DNA of 64,000 nucleotides from CAWJMN01 sp963844055 (lineage in GTDB: Bacteria > Planctomycetota > Planctomycetia > Pirellulales > Pirellulaceae), in contig CAWJMN010000002.1 of the NCBI GenBank assembly GCA_963844055.1, forward strand, positions 744,001 through 808,000. Reading direction: 5' to 3'. Positions within the stretch are counted from its first letter, which is position 1. Each line of letters opens with the position of its first letter. The notes below the pieces were generated by a model, which saw only the letters and a program-made list of their open reading frames with translations, searched no databases and was not told where the DNA came from. The position numbers were made by a program, and so were the translations under genes. This document shows positions 56,014 to 64,000 of this stretch, one piece after another.

Positions 56014-57975
56014 CTAGTCCGGCGTATCCAAATACGGATCTTGCCCCATCTCTTGTTGGAGCTTCTTTCGCTCCTTCTCATGATGAAGCAACACAAACCG
56101 GTCTCGCAAATGTCTTCGCTCTACCTTGGCTTGAGCTCGCTTGAGCAAGTTCAAGTAGGTTTGAGGATCCACACCGTTTTGGCCCGCCTTTAGCGCCCGT
56201 TCGGCAACGCTAGGACCAAAGCCGGTTTTGATCACCTCATCATCTAGCGACATATACTCACGCACGGTGCCTGGATCGCCCTGCCGGGCACAACGTCCCA
56301 TCAGCTGGCGATCGATACGGGCCGAGTCGTGTAGTTCTGTGCAGATGACGTGCAGTCCACCCAGCTCACTAACGCCGGGGGGAAGTTTAATATCGGTACC
56401 ACGGCCGGCCATGTTGGTGGCGACCGTCACTTTGCCAGGTTCACCGGCGCGAGCCACGATTTCCGCTTCAGTAGCGACTTCGTGAGCATTGAGCACCTGG
56501 TGAGGAATGCCGGCATCGGTAAGTTGCCGCGAAAGGATCTGCGACTTGTCGATGGAACGCGTACCAACCAGGATCGGGCGTCCCTTCAGATAGAGCTCGC
56601 GAACTTCGGCAACAATCGCTTGCCACTTGGCCTGCTCGTTAGCAAAGACCTTGGCGGGCAAGCGGACACGTTGATTCTGTCGATTGGTAGGGACAGGAAT
56701 GACCCGCATCTTGTAGACCTTGCGGAACTCACGCTCGGCCGACATGGCCGTACCGGTCATGCCGGCAAGGTGCTTGTAACGCAAGAACAAATCTTGAACG
56801 GTAATGCGTGCAGCCTGGCCCGTAGGAACGGAGATCTCGATTTGCTCTTTGGCTTCTACCGCTTGGTGAATGCCGTCGCGCCACTTCCGCCCTTCGGCCA
56901 AACGACCGGTGTTTTCATCGACGATAACGATCTCGCCATCGTTGACGACATACTGTTGGTCGCGGTGATAGTCGCGCTCGACCTTGATTGCTCGTTCAAT
57001 GTATTGATAAAGATCAACCAAGCCTGCCGTTGAGAGGATATCTGGCTTGGGGAGGGCACGCAGCAATTGACGCCCGGCCGCGGTAAGTTCGACCTTTTTG
57101 TCGTCGTGATCGTAGGTGTAATGTTCGTCTTCGGTGAAGCGACCGGTTTGCGTCGAGCTCCAGGCGTACATGGTGATCATCTTTTCGATCGCCTTGTCTC
57201 CTAGCGAACCGATGATCAGCGGCGTACGTGCTTCATCAATGAGAATACTGTCGGCCTCATCCACGAGGCAGAAGTGCGAGCCGCGCTGAACCGGCTTTTC
57301 ACTGTTGGTATCGGCCGAAACCGAAGTCATCTCTCCCAACAAGCTGGAACGGAGCATTCCTAGTTGTCGCAAAAGCAGGCGATCACGCAGAAAGTCAAAG
57401 CCGAACTCTTTTGCGGTGCCGTAGGTGATGTCGCAAGCGTAGTTGGGACGGCGTTCATCCGATTTTTGATCGGTAAGGATCACGCCAACGGTCAAACCCA
57501 GCACTTCAAAGACAGGACGCATGAGCTTGGCATCGCGTTCGGCCAAGTAATCATTCACCGTGGCTACGTGCGAACCTTTTCCCATGAGCGAATGCAAATA
57601 GGTTGGCAAGGTTGCGGTAAGGGTTTTGCCTTCGCCCGTTTCCATCTCAGCAATACAGCCGTGAAACAGCGCAATGCCACCAATCATTTGTACGTCGAAG
57701 TGGCGCAGGCCAATCGTCCGGCGAGCTGCTTCGCGAACCAGCGCATAACCTTCGGGCAATAGAGAGGAGAGGGTCTCTCCACTTTTGGCGCGGTACTTCA
57801 GCGAAAGGCTGCGTTTCTTGAGTTCCTTATCCCCTTCGTTTTGCAACGTTGGTTCAAAGGCGGCAATCTGCGGCAGGACTTTTCCCCACTGCGCAAGACG
57901 ACGCTGAATCGGCCCGCCCACAAGGGCCAGCAGATCACCCTGCCATCCAGTTGGAATGCCGTTCACCGTTGCCAA
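56014..57975 (-). CDS. short SecA-like preprotein translocase ATPase
   Basis: 653 residues against 830-900 for SecA. Walker A is METGEGKT (111-118), Walker B is VDEADSILIDEARTPLI (DEAD at 239-242), and motif VI is QLMGRCARQGDPG. Both nucleotide-binding folds and the preprotein-binding insertion are present. After TVREYMSLDDEVI only about 80 charged residues remain, so the helical wing, most of the scaffold and the C-terminal zinc finger are missing. It is probably a SecA2-like paralogue, not the housekeeping motor. Translation starts at TTG 57975 with AGGAG six bases upstream. The GAF/HlyD genes follow 189 bases later on the same strand. Confidence 0.88.
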   Translation of the reverse strand: MATVNGIPTGWQGDLLALVGGPIQRRLAQWGKVLPQIAAFEPTLQNEGDKELKKRSLSLKYRAKSGETLSSLLPEGYALVREAARRTIGLRHFDVQMIGGIALFHGCIAEMETGEGKTLTATLPTYLHSLMGKGSHVATVNDYLAERDAKLMRPVFEVLGLTVGVILTDQKSDERRPNYACDITYGTAKEFGFDFLRDRLLLRQLGMLRSSLLGEMTSVSADTNSEKPVQRGSHFCLVDEADSILIDEARTPLIIGSLGDKAIEKMITMYAWSSTQTGRFTEDEHYTYDHDDKKVELTAAGRQLLRALPKPDILSTAGLVDLYQYIERAIKVERDYHRDQQYVVNDGEIVIVDENTGRLAEGRKWRDGIHQAVEAKEQIEISVPTGQAARITVQDLFLRYKHLAGMTGTAMSAEREFRKVYKMRVIPVPTNRQNQRVRLPAKVFANEQAKWQAIVAEVRELYLKGRPILVGTRSIDKSQILSRQLTDAGIPHQVLNAHEVATEAEIVARAGEPGKVTVATNMAGRGTDIKLPPGVSELGGLHVICTELHDSARIDRQLMGRCARQGDPGTVREYMSLDDEVIKTGFGPSVAERALKAGQNGVDPQTYLNLLKRAQAKVERRHLRDRFVLLHHEKERKKLQQEMGQDPYLDTPD

Positions 57976-58649
57976 GCCAAACTCCTCTATGTACTTACGT
58001 TCCGCCGTACTAAAGACGTGCCAGTCGCTTCATCAGTTCCTAGGTAGTCGGTTTCACGTGTGGTTTCCGCCAAAGTAACCGAGTTATTCCACCACCCTAA
58101 GTCATCGAGCGGGGCAAATCAGCCGGGGAAACCCCTTCCCGAAAACTACTGGAACCTGGAGGAATCTACGTCCTAATTTAGGGCGAGGACGACCGTTGCA
58201 AAAAAGCAACCTGCTCAATGCGGATTGCAACCTTTGTGGAGATTTCGCTACCTGCGACAGCCGGCGTATTCGTTACACAACTGCCAAAATAGGGATACCC
58301 CACGTGGGTAGATAAAGTAAAGCAACCCTCGTACCAAATCGTGGCCTTGGTAGGTGCTATACGTGCTCAGCAAGGCAGCAAGATCGTTAAAGCCGATACT
58401 TTTGATTTATCTTCACTGACTGATACTGCCGAAAAAGTGGAGGACACCAGAGCGCGGGCTCGAAGCGTAAATTCTACGAAGACTACGCAGTCCTCCAAAC
58501 CGCTTTGAGCTTCCGATTGCCTGCGGTGTAAATGGCGAAAATAGACAAACTTTTCCGTTTCTAGCGATTCCTCTGGAATTTCCGTGCGCAACGGACGATT
58601 CCTTTGTGGGGTGGTGCGGAAGGCTTTTTCCTGCAAGACGAGTTGGGTC
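57976..58649. promoter_or_regulatory. divergent intergenic region with BBP7 leader
   Basis: 674 bases between the SecA-like and BBP7 genes. A small GTTGC/GCAAC hairpin lies at 58195-58210. An inverted repeat TGGAGGAC (58438-58445) / GTCCTCCA (58490-58497) could form a hairpin in the BBP7 leader. No gene or known RNA is seen. Confidence 0.4.
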
Positions 58650-59939
58650 ATGCTCAGCACACGATTTCTCCTGGCGGCAACTTTGGCTTTGGCAGCTGGC
58701 ATGCCCTTTACGGGAAATGCCCAGGAACCAAGTCCTACACCGGCTCAGCCATTGCCATTTGGTGCAGCACAACCATCGGGTCCGATGGAACCGGCAGGCC
58801 CCCCTATGAACCCCATGGCAGGGGGAATGGGTGGCGGCTCGGAATACATGGTTTACGATGACCCGGTTAACCGGTTCAACGTTTGGGGAAGCGCTGACTT
58901 CCTGATGTGGTGGACCCAGGGAAGCCATGTTCCTGCCTTGGTCAACACGGCCGACCCCGGAACCCCACGTAACAGCTTGGGCGTTCCGATTGCAGCGGTG
59001 AACGGCCAGCCAACCACGCATACGCTCTACGGAAACGGACAAGTTGGCCAAAACATGCAGACCGGTGGTCGCGTGACGTTTGGCAAGTGGATTGATCCTG
59101 AGCAAACGGCTGGCGTTGGACTTCGTTACTATGCTTTGGCTGGTGGCGGTTCGACGGGCTCGTTTACTTCGGTCGCGGGTGCCCCGATCATCGGCCTGCC
59201 GTTCTTCAATGAAGGCATTGGCTTTGAAGATGCCCTGCTGGTTGGCTATCCCAACGTATCGGAAGGAACTGTCACGGTTGAGCAAAAGCTAGACTTCACT
59301 GCGGCAGAAGCTTTCGGCCGCTTGATGATGGAACAGTCGGGAAGTGGTCGAGTTGACTTGATCGCTGGCTATCATTTTGCTCGCCTTGATGATCGCATCC
59401 AGATGAACAGCCTGATCAACGGCCTGGGGGGCTTGGCTGGAACGACCTTCGATATCCAAGATCGCTTTAAGACAACGAATGAATTCCACGGCGGCCAGAT
59501 TGGTCTGTTGGGTGAACGTCATAGCGGGCGTGTCTCGCTCAACGGCCTTGCCAAGGTGAGCTTTGGAAGCAACCATCAAACGGTTGATATTTCCGGGCGT
59601 CAAATCATCACGGCTGGCGTCTCGCCACCGACCAATGTTAACGGCGGCCTGTACGCTCAAGGAACGAACATTGGTTCCTACAACCGTGATCGCTTCACCG
59701 CGATTCCAGAAATCAATGCCAACTTGGTGTTCCACTGCACCCGTCGCTTTGACTTCACCATGGGTTACACCGGCATCTTGCTGACGAACGTCTTGGTGGC
59801 TGGTGACCAGATCGATCACAATGTGAACCTATCGCAGCAGTCGGGTCCGCTGGTGGGCCCTGCCCGTCCTGCGTTCCAGTTCAATGACCGCAGCTACTGG
59901 ATCCAAGGTATGAACTTCGGTGTGAACTTCACCTTCTAA
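58650..59939 (+). CDS. BBP7 family outer-membrane beta-barrel protein
   Basis: A signal peptide (MLSTRFLLAATLALAAG, cleavage near NAQE) and a Pro/Gly-rich linker precede about 350 residues of alternating polar and hydrophobic strands. It ends in a typical outer-membrane C-terminus with final Phe (GVNFTF). The segment NVWGSADFLMWWTQGSHVPALV is the family signature at the start of the barrel. BBP7 proteins are near-exclusive to planctomycetes, often in many copies; function unknown, possibly porin-like. ATG 58650 is chosen over the frame to 58584 because of the signal peptide. A terminator follows. Confidence 0.87.
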   Translation: MLSTRFLLAATLALAAGMPFTGNAQEPSPTPAQPLPFGAAQPSGPMEPAGPPMNPMAGGMGGGSEYMVYDDPVNRFNVWGSADFLMWWTQGSHVPALVNTADPGTPRNSLGVPIAAVNGQPTTHTLYGNGQVGQNMQTGGRVTFGKWIDPEQTAGVGLRYYALAGGGSTGSFTSVAGAPIIGLPFFNEGIGFEDALLVGYPNVSEGTVTVEQKLDFTAAEAFGRLMMEQSGSGRVDLIAGYHFARLDDRIQMNSLINGLGGLAGTTFDIQDRFKTTNEFHGGQIGLLGERHSGRVSLNGLAKVSFGSNHQTVDISGRQIITAGVSPPTNVNGGLYAQGTNIGSYNRDRFTAIPEINANLVFHCTRRFDFTMGYTGILLTNVLVAGDQIDHNVNLSQQSGPLVGPARPAFQFNDRSYWIQGMNFGVNFTF

Positions 59940-59966
59940 ACGAAGGTAAGCATCCTCAAAAAAACA

Positions 59967-60001
59967 GAAGCCACGCTAGAAAAACTAGCGTGGCTTTTTT
60001 C
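59967..60001 (+). terminator. intrinsic terminator of the BBP7 gene
   Basis: A 10-bp perfect stem GCCACGCTAG/CTAGCGTGGC followed by six T residues, 30 bases past the stop; also lies before the convergent serS stop. Confidence 0.92.
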
Positions 60002-60042
60002 TGCGCGGATGGTTTTGCCAGGATCAATCCTGGCCTACGTTC

Positions 60043-61326
60043 TTAGCTGCGAGGGACGATGCGGTCCTTGCCGACCCAAGCACGCAGGACTTCGGGGACG
60101 AGGATGGAACCGTCTTCTTGCTGGTAGTTTTCAATCACGGCAATTAGCGCACGGCTGATAGCGATAGCGGTGCCGTTGAGGGTGTGGACGAAGTGCGTTC
60201 CCTTTTCACCCTTACGCTTGTAACGGGTATTGAGGCGACGGGCTTGGTAGTCGGTGCAATTGCTGGTGCTGGTAACTTCGCCGTATTCGCCTGCGGTACC
60301 ACGACCTGGCATCCAGGCTTCAAGATCGAACTTGCGATAGGCAGGGCCACCCAGATCGCCCGAAGCGGTATCAATCACACGATAAGGGACGCCCAGACCA
60401 TCGAACAGCTCGCATTCGATTTCTAGCAGTTCGGCCAGCATGGCCTCGCTTTGCTCTGGCGTGGTGAAGGCGAACATTTCGACCTTCGTGAACTGGTGAA
60501 CGCGGTAAATGCCACGGGTGGCTTTGCCAGCTGCGCCGGCTTCGGTACGGAAGCAGTGGCTAATGCCGCACAGCTTGATCGGAAGCTTTTCTTCTTCCAC
60601 GATCAGGCCCGAGTACATGCCCCCCAGCGTGATTTCGGCGGTGCCGACGAGGCAGAGGTCGGTATTGGCAACGCTGTAGATTTGTGTCTCGTTGCCGCGT
60701 GGGTTAAAGCCGATGCCGATGAGGATGTCTTCGCGGGCCAGGTCAGGCGTGGTGGTAGGAACGAAGCCGCGTCCCATCAAAAGTGACAATGCATAGCGCT
60801 GCAAAGCCAAGTCCAGTAGCACGCAGTCATTCTTGAGGAAGTAGAAGCCGTGGCCGGTCGTGCGAGCGCCGGCTTCGAAGTCAAACAGTTCGAGCTTCTC
60901 GCCAAGTTGCACATGATCGAGGGCCTTGAAGCCAAGTGGCTTGATCGGCGTCTTGCCGAGCTTGATCTCGACGCTGTCCGCCTCGCTGCCCGTCGGCGCG
61001 GAAGGGTGCGTCATGTTGGGAATGTGCAACTGCAGTGCAAGGATCTCGGACTCAAGTTGGTCATGAGCCTTTTGAGCAGCTTCTTTGGCATCCCGCAGGC
61101 GACGCCCTTCTTCCTTGCGAGCTTCACGCTCGGCAGGGTCTTTGGCACCACCAATGGTTTTGGCAACTTCGTTCCCTTGGCGGTTGAGCTCTTCCACTTC
61201 CTGCATCCGAGCACGACGCTGAGCTTCGAGCGAAACCATCAAGTCGATATCACAAGTCACGCCCCGGTGGACGCAGTTTTGCTTCACTTGCTCGGAATTT
61301 TCCACAATGAATTTACGATCTAGCAT
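60043..61326 (-). CDS. serS: seryl-tRNA synthetase
   Basis: Charges tRNA-Ser (and tRNA-Sec) with serine. The N-terminal 110 residues form the long antiparallel coiled coil that grips the tRNA arm. The class II motifs follow: motif 2 in CFRTEAGAAGKATRGIYRVHQF and motif 3 in LNGTAIAISRALIAVIENYQ. The start LDRKFIVENSEQVKQN is typical. At 427 residues it is a normal length. It is followed on the minus-strand map by no gene until the BBP7 terminator; the M20 peptidase gene is upstream. Confidence 0.96.
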   Translation of the reverse strand: MLDRKFIVENSEQVKQNCVHRGVTCDIDLMVSLEAQRRARMQEVEELNRQGNEVAKTIGGAKDPAEREARKEEGRRLRDAKEAAQKAHDQLESEILALQLHIPNMTHPSAPTGSEADSVEIKLGKTPIKPLGFKALDHVQLGEKLELFDFEAGARTTGHGFYFLKNDCVLLDLALQRYALSLLMGRGFVPTTTPDLAREDILIGIGFNPRGNETQIYSVANTDLCLVGTAEITLGGMYSGLIVEEEKLPIKLCGISHCFRTEAGAAGKATRGIYRVHQFTKVEMFAFTTPEQSEAMLAELLEIECELFDGLGVPYRVIDTASGDLGGPAYRKFDLEAWMPGRGTAGEYGEVTSTSNCTDYQARRLNTRYKRKGEKGTHFVHTLNGTAIAISRALIAVIENYQQEDGSILVPEVLRAWVGKDRIVPRS

Positions 61327-61394
61327 CCGCGTCGTTCCCGCATCAAGTAACAGTGAGTAATGAAAGCCCTAAGTAAACGTAGTCGCCCTGAAAT

Positions 61395-62780
61395 TTAGGG
61401 CTTGGTGATTTTGCTAAGCTCTTGCCAGAGGAAGGCGCTCGACTTGATCCCACGATGGAAGTCCGCCAAGCAGAACTTTTCGTTGGGACTGTGCGTGTTG
61501 TCATCATCGAGCCCCCAGCCCAAGAGGAGCGTGTCAACGCCCAGCTTTTGAGCGAAGGTGGTGACAATGGGAATCGAGCCCCCTTCGCGAATCAGAACCG
61601 GCGCTGTGCCAAAGCCTTGCTGGATCGCCTTTGCAGCGGCCGACATGTAGGGGCTTTCCAGCGGCACGGCAGCAGCACCTGCGCCGTGCAGATCGATCAG
61701 TTCGAGCTTGATGCCGGGCGGGCATAAGGATTCTAAAAACTTGGTGAGGGACTGGGTGATCTTTTGTGGGTCTTGCTTGGGGACCAAGCGGAAGCTGAAC
61801 TTGGCACCGGCGCGAGCAGGAAGAACCGTTTTGGCCCCTTCGCCCTGATAGCCACTCCACAGGCCGTTGATATCGCAGGTCGGACGTCCCCAGCGGCGCT
61901 CCAGCGTGGTGTAGCCCGCTTCGCCGGTAACACCAGTCACGCCGATTTGATCCATGAAGGCTTGTTCTTTGAAGGGCAAGCTTCCAAGCTGCTTTCGCTC
62001 TTGATCGGAGAGTGGGACCACTTCGTCATAGAAGCCGGGAACAGCGATGCGACCTTCGGAGTCAACCAGCTGCGCCAAAATCTTGACGAGGGCATTCGCA
62101 GGATTGGTCACCGCGCCACCGAACGTGCCGCTGTGCAAATCTTGCTTAGGACCGGTGAGGCGGACTTCGTAATAGGCTATGCCGCGCAGGCCGTACGTGA
62201 TGGCAGGTTGGCCAGGAGCAAACTGCGACGTGTCACTGATGACGATGATATCGCAGGCGAGCTTGGACTTGGACTCAGGCAGATTCAAATAGTGATGGAT
62301 GCCAACACCGCCGGACTCTTCTTCCCCTTCGATGAGGAACTTGAGTTTGACAGGCAACTTGCCGACAGTCTTTAGCCAAGCCTGGGCGCTGAGCAAGTGC
62401 GTGATCATTTGACCTTTGTCATCGGTCGCGCCGCGAGCATGGATGTTGCCATTGCGGATCGAAGGCTCAAACGGCGGAGTGAGCCATTCGTTTAGCGGAT
62501 CTGGGGGCTGCACATCGTAGTGGCCGTAGACGAGGACCGTCGGTGCGCCAGGAACATCGGGCGATTCGGCATAGACGAGGGGTTGGCCGGGAGTTTCGAT
62601 TATCTCGGTTTGCAGGCCCATGCCCTTGAGCAGGTCGTATACCCAATTGGCCGCCTGACGGCATTGGGGGTGGAAGGCGGGATCGGCGCTGACGCTGGCG
62701 ATGCGCAGCAATTCGATCAGGCTGTTTTCAAAGGCCTTTTGTTGCTGCTTCAGGTAATCTTCGATGGGGGCCAACGTCAT
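61395..62780 (-). CDS. M20 family dipeptidase
   Basis: A di-zinc peptidase of the ArgE/DapE/CPG2 family, cytoplasmic. The metal residues are visible: His and Asp in VYGHYDVQPPDP, Asp in ARGATDDKGQ, the catalytic Glu pair in EGEEESGG, and later Asp/His sites. The dimerisation domain insertion lies at about residues 200-310. It most resembles the non-specific dipeptidase branch (CNDP-like) rather than DapE. ATG 62780 is chosen, giving 461 residues, over the frame to 62861. The serS gene follows 68 bases after the stop and may be co-transcribed. Confidence 0.87.
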   Translation of the reverse strand: MTLAPIEDYLKQQQKAFENSLIELLRIASVSADPAFHPQCRQAANWVYDLLKGMGLQTEIIETPGQPLVYAESPDVPGAPTVLVYGHYDVQPPDPLNEWLTPPFEPSIRNGNIHARGATDDKGQMITHLLSAQAWLKTVGKLPVKLKFLIEGEEESGGVGIHHYLNLPESKSKLACDIIVISDTSQFAPGQPAITYGLRGIAYYEVRLTGPKQDLHSGTFGGAVTNPANALVKILAQLVDSEGRIAVPGFYDEVVPLSDQERKQLGSLPFKEQAFMDQIGVTGVTGEAGYTTLERRWGRPTCDINGLWSGYQGEGAKTVLPARAGAKFSFRLVPKQDPQKITQSLTKFLESLCPPGIKLELIDLHGAGAAAVPLESPYMSAAAKAIQQGFGTAPVLIREGGSIPIVTTFAQKLGVDTLLLGWGLDDDNTHSPNEKFCLADFHRGIKSSAFLWQELSKITKP

Positions 62781-63365
62781 GGGGATGCTCAAATCGGAGG
62801 AATCGCATAACCCTAGTTCTGACAAGGGCTTAGCGGGATACGGCCTGGGGCCCGAATTCACTCAACCCGCTAATATAATGCGGATGCGAAGGCTCGCCTA
62901 TTCCGGTTGGGGCACCAGAAAGACGGTGCCGAGTTCACGAAGAAGCTCGTTTGCTGCGCTGGTTTACCTTTATTCGGCGGGGCAATTACGCAATGACGAC
63001 GTGCCCTTCACTGGTGTTGCGAACCAAGTGATTGTCGATAACCGTCAGTGAGAAACCCAGCACTATGGCTTTCTTGGTGGCCGTTCAAAGCGCATCAAGG
63101 CCCGCCAAGATGGCACCTTCATCCGCGCCGAATGGTTCGGATTCTGTGATGACAATAAGAATTCGCAGGCCGAAATCGCTTTAGTTCATTGAACTTACGA
63201 CATATTGTGATGGCAAAGCGAGTGACTTGAGAGAGGGGGCGTTTGACTTGACTTTCCATGGCCAAGGTACTGTAATGAACGGGTCGGCCCTGTAGGAAGG
63301 CCGGGCAAAACTGGCCAGGGTGCCAAGCGTTTGCTAGGTTCGACTCTTAAGGAAGGGACTTTTGC
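62781..63365. other. intergenic with a possible gene remnant
   Basis: 585 bases between the divergent M20 and clpS genes. A plus-strand frame from about 62880 to 63190 has protein-like composition but is cut by TGA at 63049-63051; after the stop it continues in the same frame for about 45 codons (YGFLGGRSKRIKARQDGTF onward) to a TGA near 63190. It may be the worn remnant of a gene. The right end holds an AAGGAAGGGA ribosome site for clpS. Confidence 0.3.
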
Positions 63366-63716
63366 GTGTCCGAAGAAGGCCAAGCTGCTGCCGCAGTGGC
63401 AGAACCCGAGGTCGAGGAAAAGACCGCGGGCAAGAAGAAGCCGAAGCGACAGCCCCGCTACCACGTCATCCTGTGGAATGACGAGGACCATAGCTACGAG
63501 TACGTCATTAAGATGATGCAGGAGCTTTTCGGCCACGGGGAAGCTGCTGGCTATAAAATTGCGAAGGAAGTCGATTCGCAAGGGAAGGCCATCTGCATGA
63601 CCACCACCTTGGAACGGGCCGAACTGAAGCGGGATCAGATCCACGCTTATGGCAAAGACAAACTGATTGCACGTTGCAAAGGTTCGATGGCTTCTACCAT
63701 TGAACCCGAGGCGTAG
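63366..63716 (+). CDS. clpS: ATP-dependent Clp protease adaptor ClpS
   Basis: Delivers N-degron substrates to ClpA-ClpP. After a 30-residue Ala/Glu/Lys-rich head the ClpS core begins at RYHVILWNDEDHSYEYVIKMM; the D/N-E-D pocket that binds N-terminal residues is present. At 116 residues it is a normal size. The start codon is GTG 63366 with AAGGAAGGGA eight bases upstream. The mtaB-like gene follows 89 bases after the stop. No clpA gene is in the window. Confidence 0.92.
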   Translation: MSEEGQAAAAVAEPEVEEKTAGKKKPKRQPRYHVILWNDEDHSYEYVIKMMQELFGHGEAAGYKIAKEVDSQGKAICMTTTLERAELKRDQIHAYGKDKLIARCKGSMASTIEPEA

Positions 63717-63805
63717 TGACTTAAGCATTTTCCCTTTTGAGCAATTCGAACGAAGCGGCGACCCGCTTTTGCGGGGCTCACCTTTTCAGAACGTAAGATC
63801 GCTGC

Positions 63806-64000
63806 ATGCCTGCCAAGCTCAAAACGGTTACTCTCGGCTGTAAGGTCAACCAGTACGAGACCGAGTATGTTCGCGAGGGACTGCTCTCGATCGGCTATGA
63901 AGATGCGCAAGAGGTCGATCAAGCGGACCTGTGCATAGTGAATACCTGCACGGTTACCAATGAAGGGGATAGCAAAAGCCGCTACACCATTCGCAAACTG
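63806..64000 (+). CDS. mtaB: tRNA t6A37 methylthiotransferase (MtaB-like), 3' truncated by window end
   Basis: Only the first 65 codons are in the window. They encode the UPF0004 domain of radical SAM methylthiotransferases. The start KLKTVTLGCKVNQYETEYVR with the first cluster cysteine is characteristic of MtaB, and the second cysteine is in IVNTCTVTNEGDSKSRYTIR. MtaB adds a methylthio group to t6A at position 37 of tRNAs. The radical SAM and TRAM domains lie beyond the window edge. Confidence 0.88.
   Translation, partial: MPAKLKTVTLGCKVNQYETEYVREGLLSIGYEDAQEVDQADLCIVNTCTVTNEGDSKSRYTIRKL

Noticed and set aside
1..64000. CRISPR array, insertion sequence, prophage or integron
   Set aside because: No regularly spaced repeats, transposase, integrase or phage structural genes are visible in any frame.

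Overview
This window is 64 kb of a bacterial chromosome that looks planctomycetal, most likely from the Pirellulales. The basis is the mix of protein types: a BBP7-type outer-membrane protein, DUF1080, DUF885, SASA-type esterase, DUF3467 and HEAT-repeat proteins. Futalosine-pathway menaquinone genes and an M50 protease/HlyD export-like cluster point the same way. The species is inferred from gene content only. I see no CRISPR array, insertion sequence, prophage, rRNA or tRNA gene. Genes are dense and on both strands, with mostly housekeeping content and two transport/envelope regions.

Layout. 1-6.6 kb: a truncated TPR/redoxin protein (+), then glgC, an asparagine synthetase split by a frameshift, and a zinc-ribbon/VWA membrane protein (-). 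6.9-12 kb: a D-2-hydroxyacid dehydrogenase, an acidic amino acid symporter, a small membrane protein and thiC. 12.2-18.1 kb: a TANGO2-like protein (-), a tight four-gene operon (Gfo/Idh/MocA oxidoreductase, LplT-like MFS carrier, SIS isomerase, ROK kinase), and a PilZ-like protein. 18.4-28 kb: an SGNH esterase, rplM-rpsI, a GT39-like membrane glycosyltransferase overlapping a VanZ-like gene, a nucleotide-sugar epimerase, a DUF1080 protein, tadA, and rpmE-prfA. 28-34 kb: a methyltransferase, a LarA-like protein, a low-complexity protein, a coiled-coil peptide, a secreted metalloprotease-like protein and a MutT-type Nudix hydrolase.

34-49.7 kb: a long TolC-family lipoprotein behind a structured leader, a DUF885 protein, a CusA/CusB-like metal efflux pair, a receiver-only response regulator, mqnC-mqnA, a small membrane protein, a HEAT-repeat protein, a frameshifted secreted protein and a pseudopilin.

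49.8-58 kb is the most distinctive part. One minus-strand run encodes a short SecA-like ATPase, a GAF-HlyD protein (split by a frameshift), a secreted HlyD adaptor, a PqqD-like/M50 protease/HlyD membrane protein, and a DUF3467 protein. No ABC exporter or obvious substrate gene is present. I read this as a candidate uncharacterised export or peptide-processing system.

58-64 kb: the BBP7 protein, serS, an M20 peptidase, clpS and the start of an mtaB-like gene.

Three conserved or conserved-looking genes are each broken by a shift that can be repaired by skipping one base. This may mean sequence error, decay or programmed frameshifting. Reads and relatives would decide.
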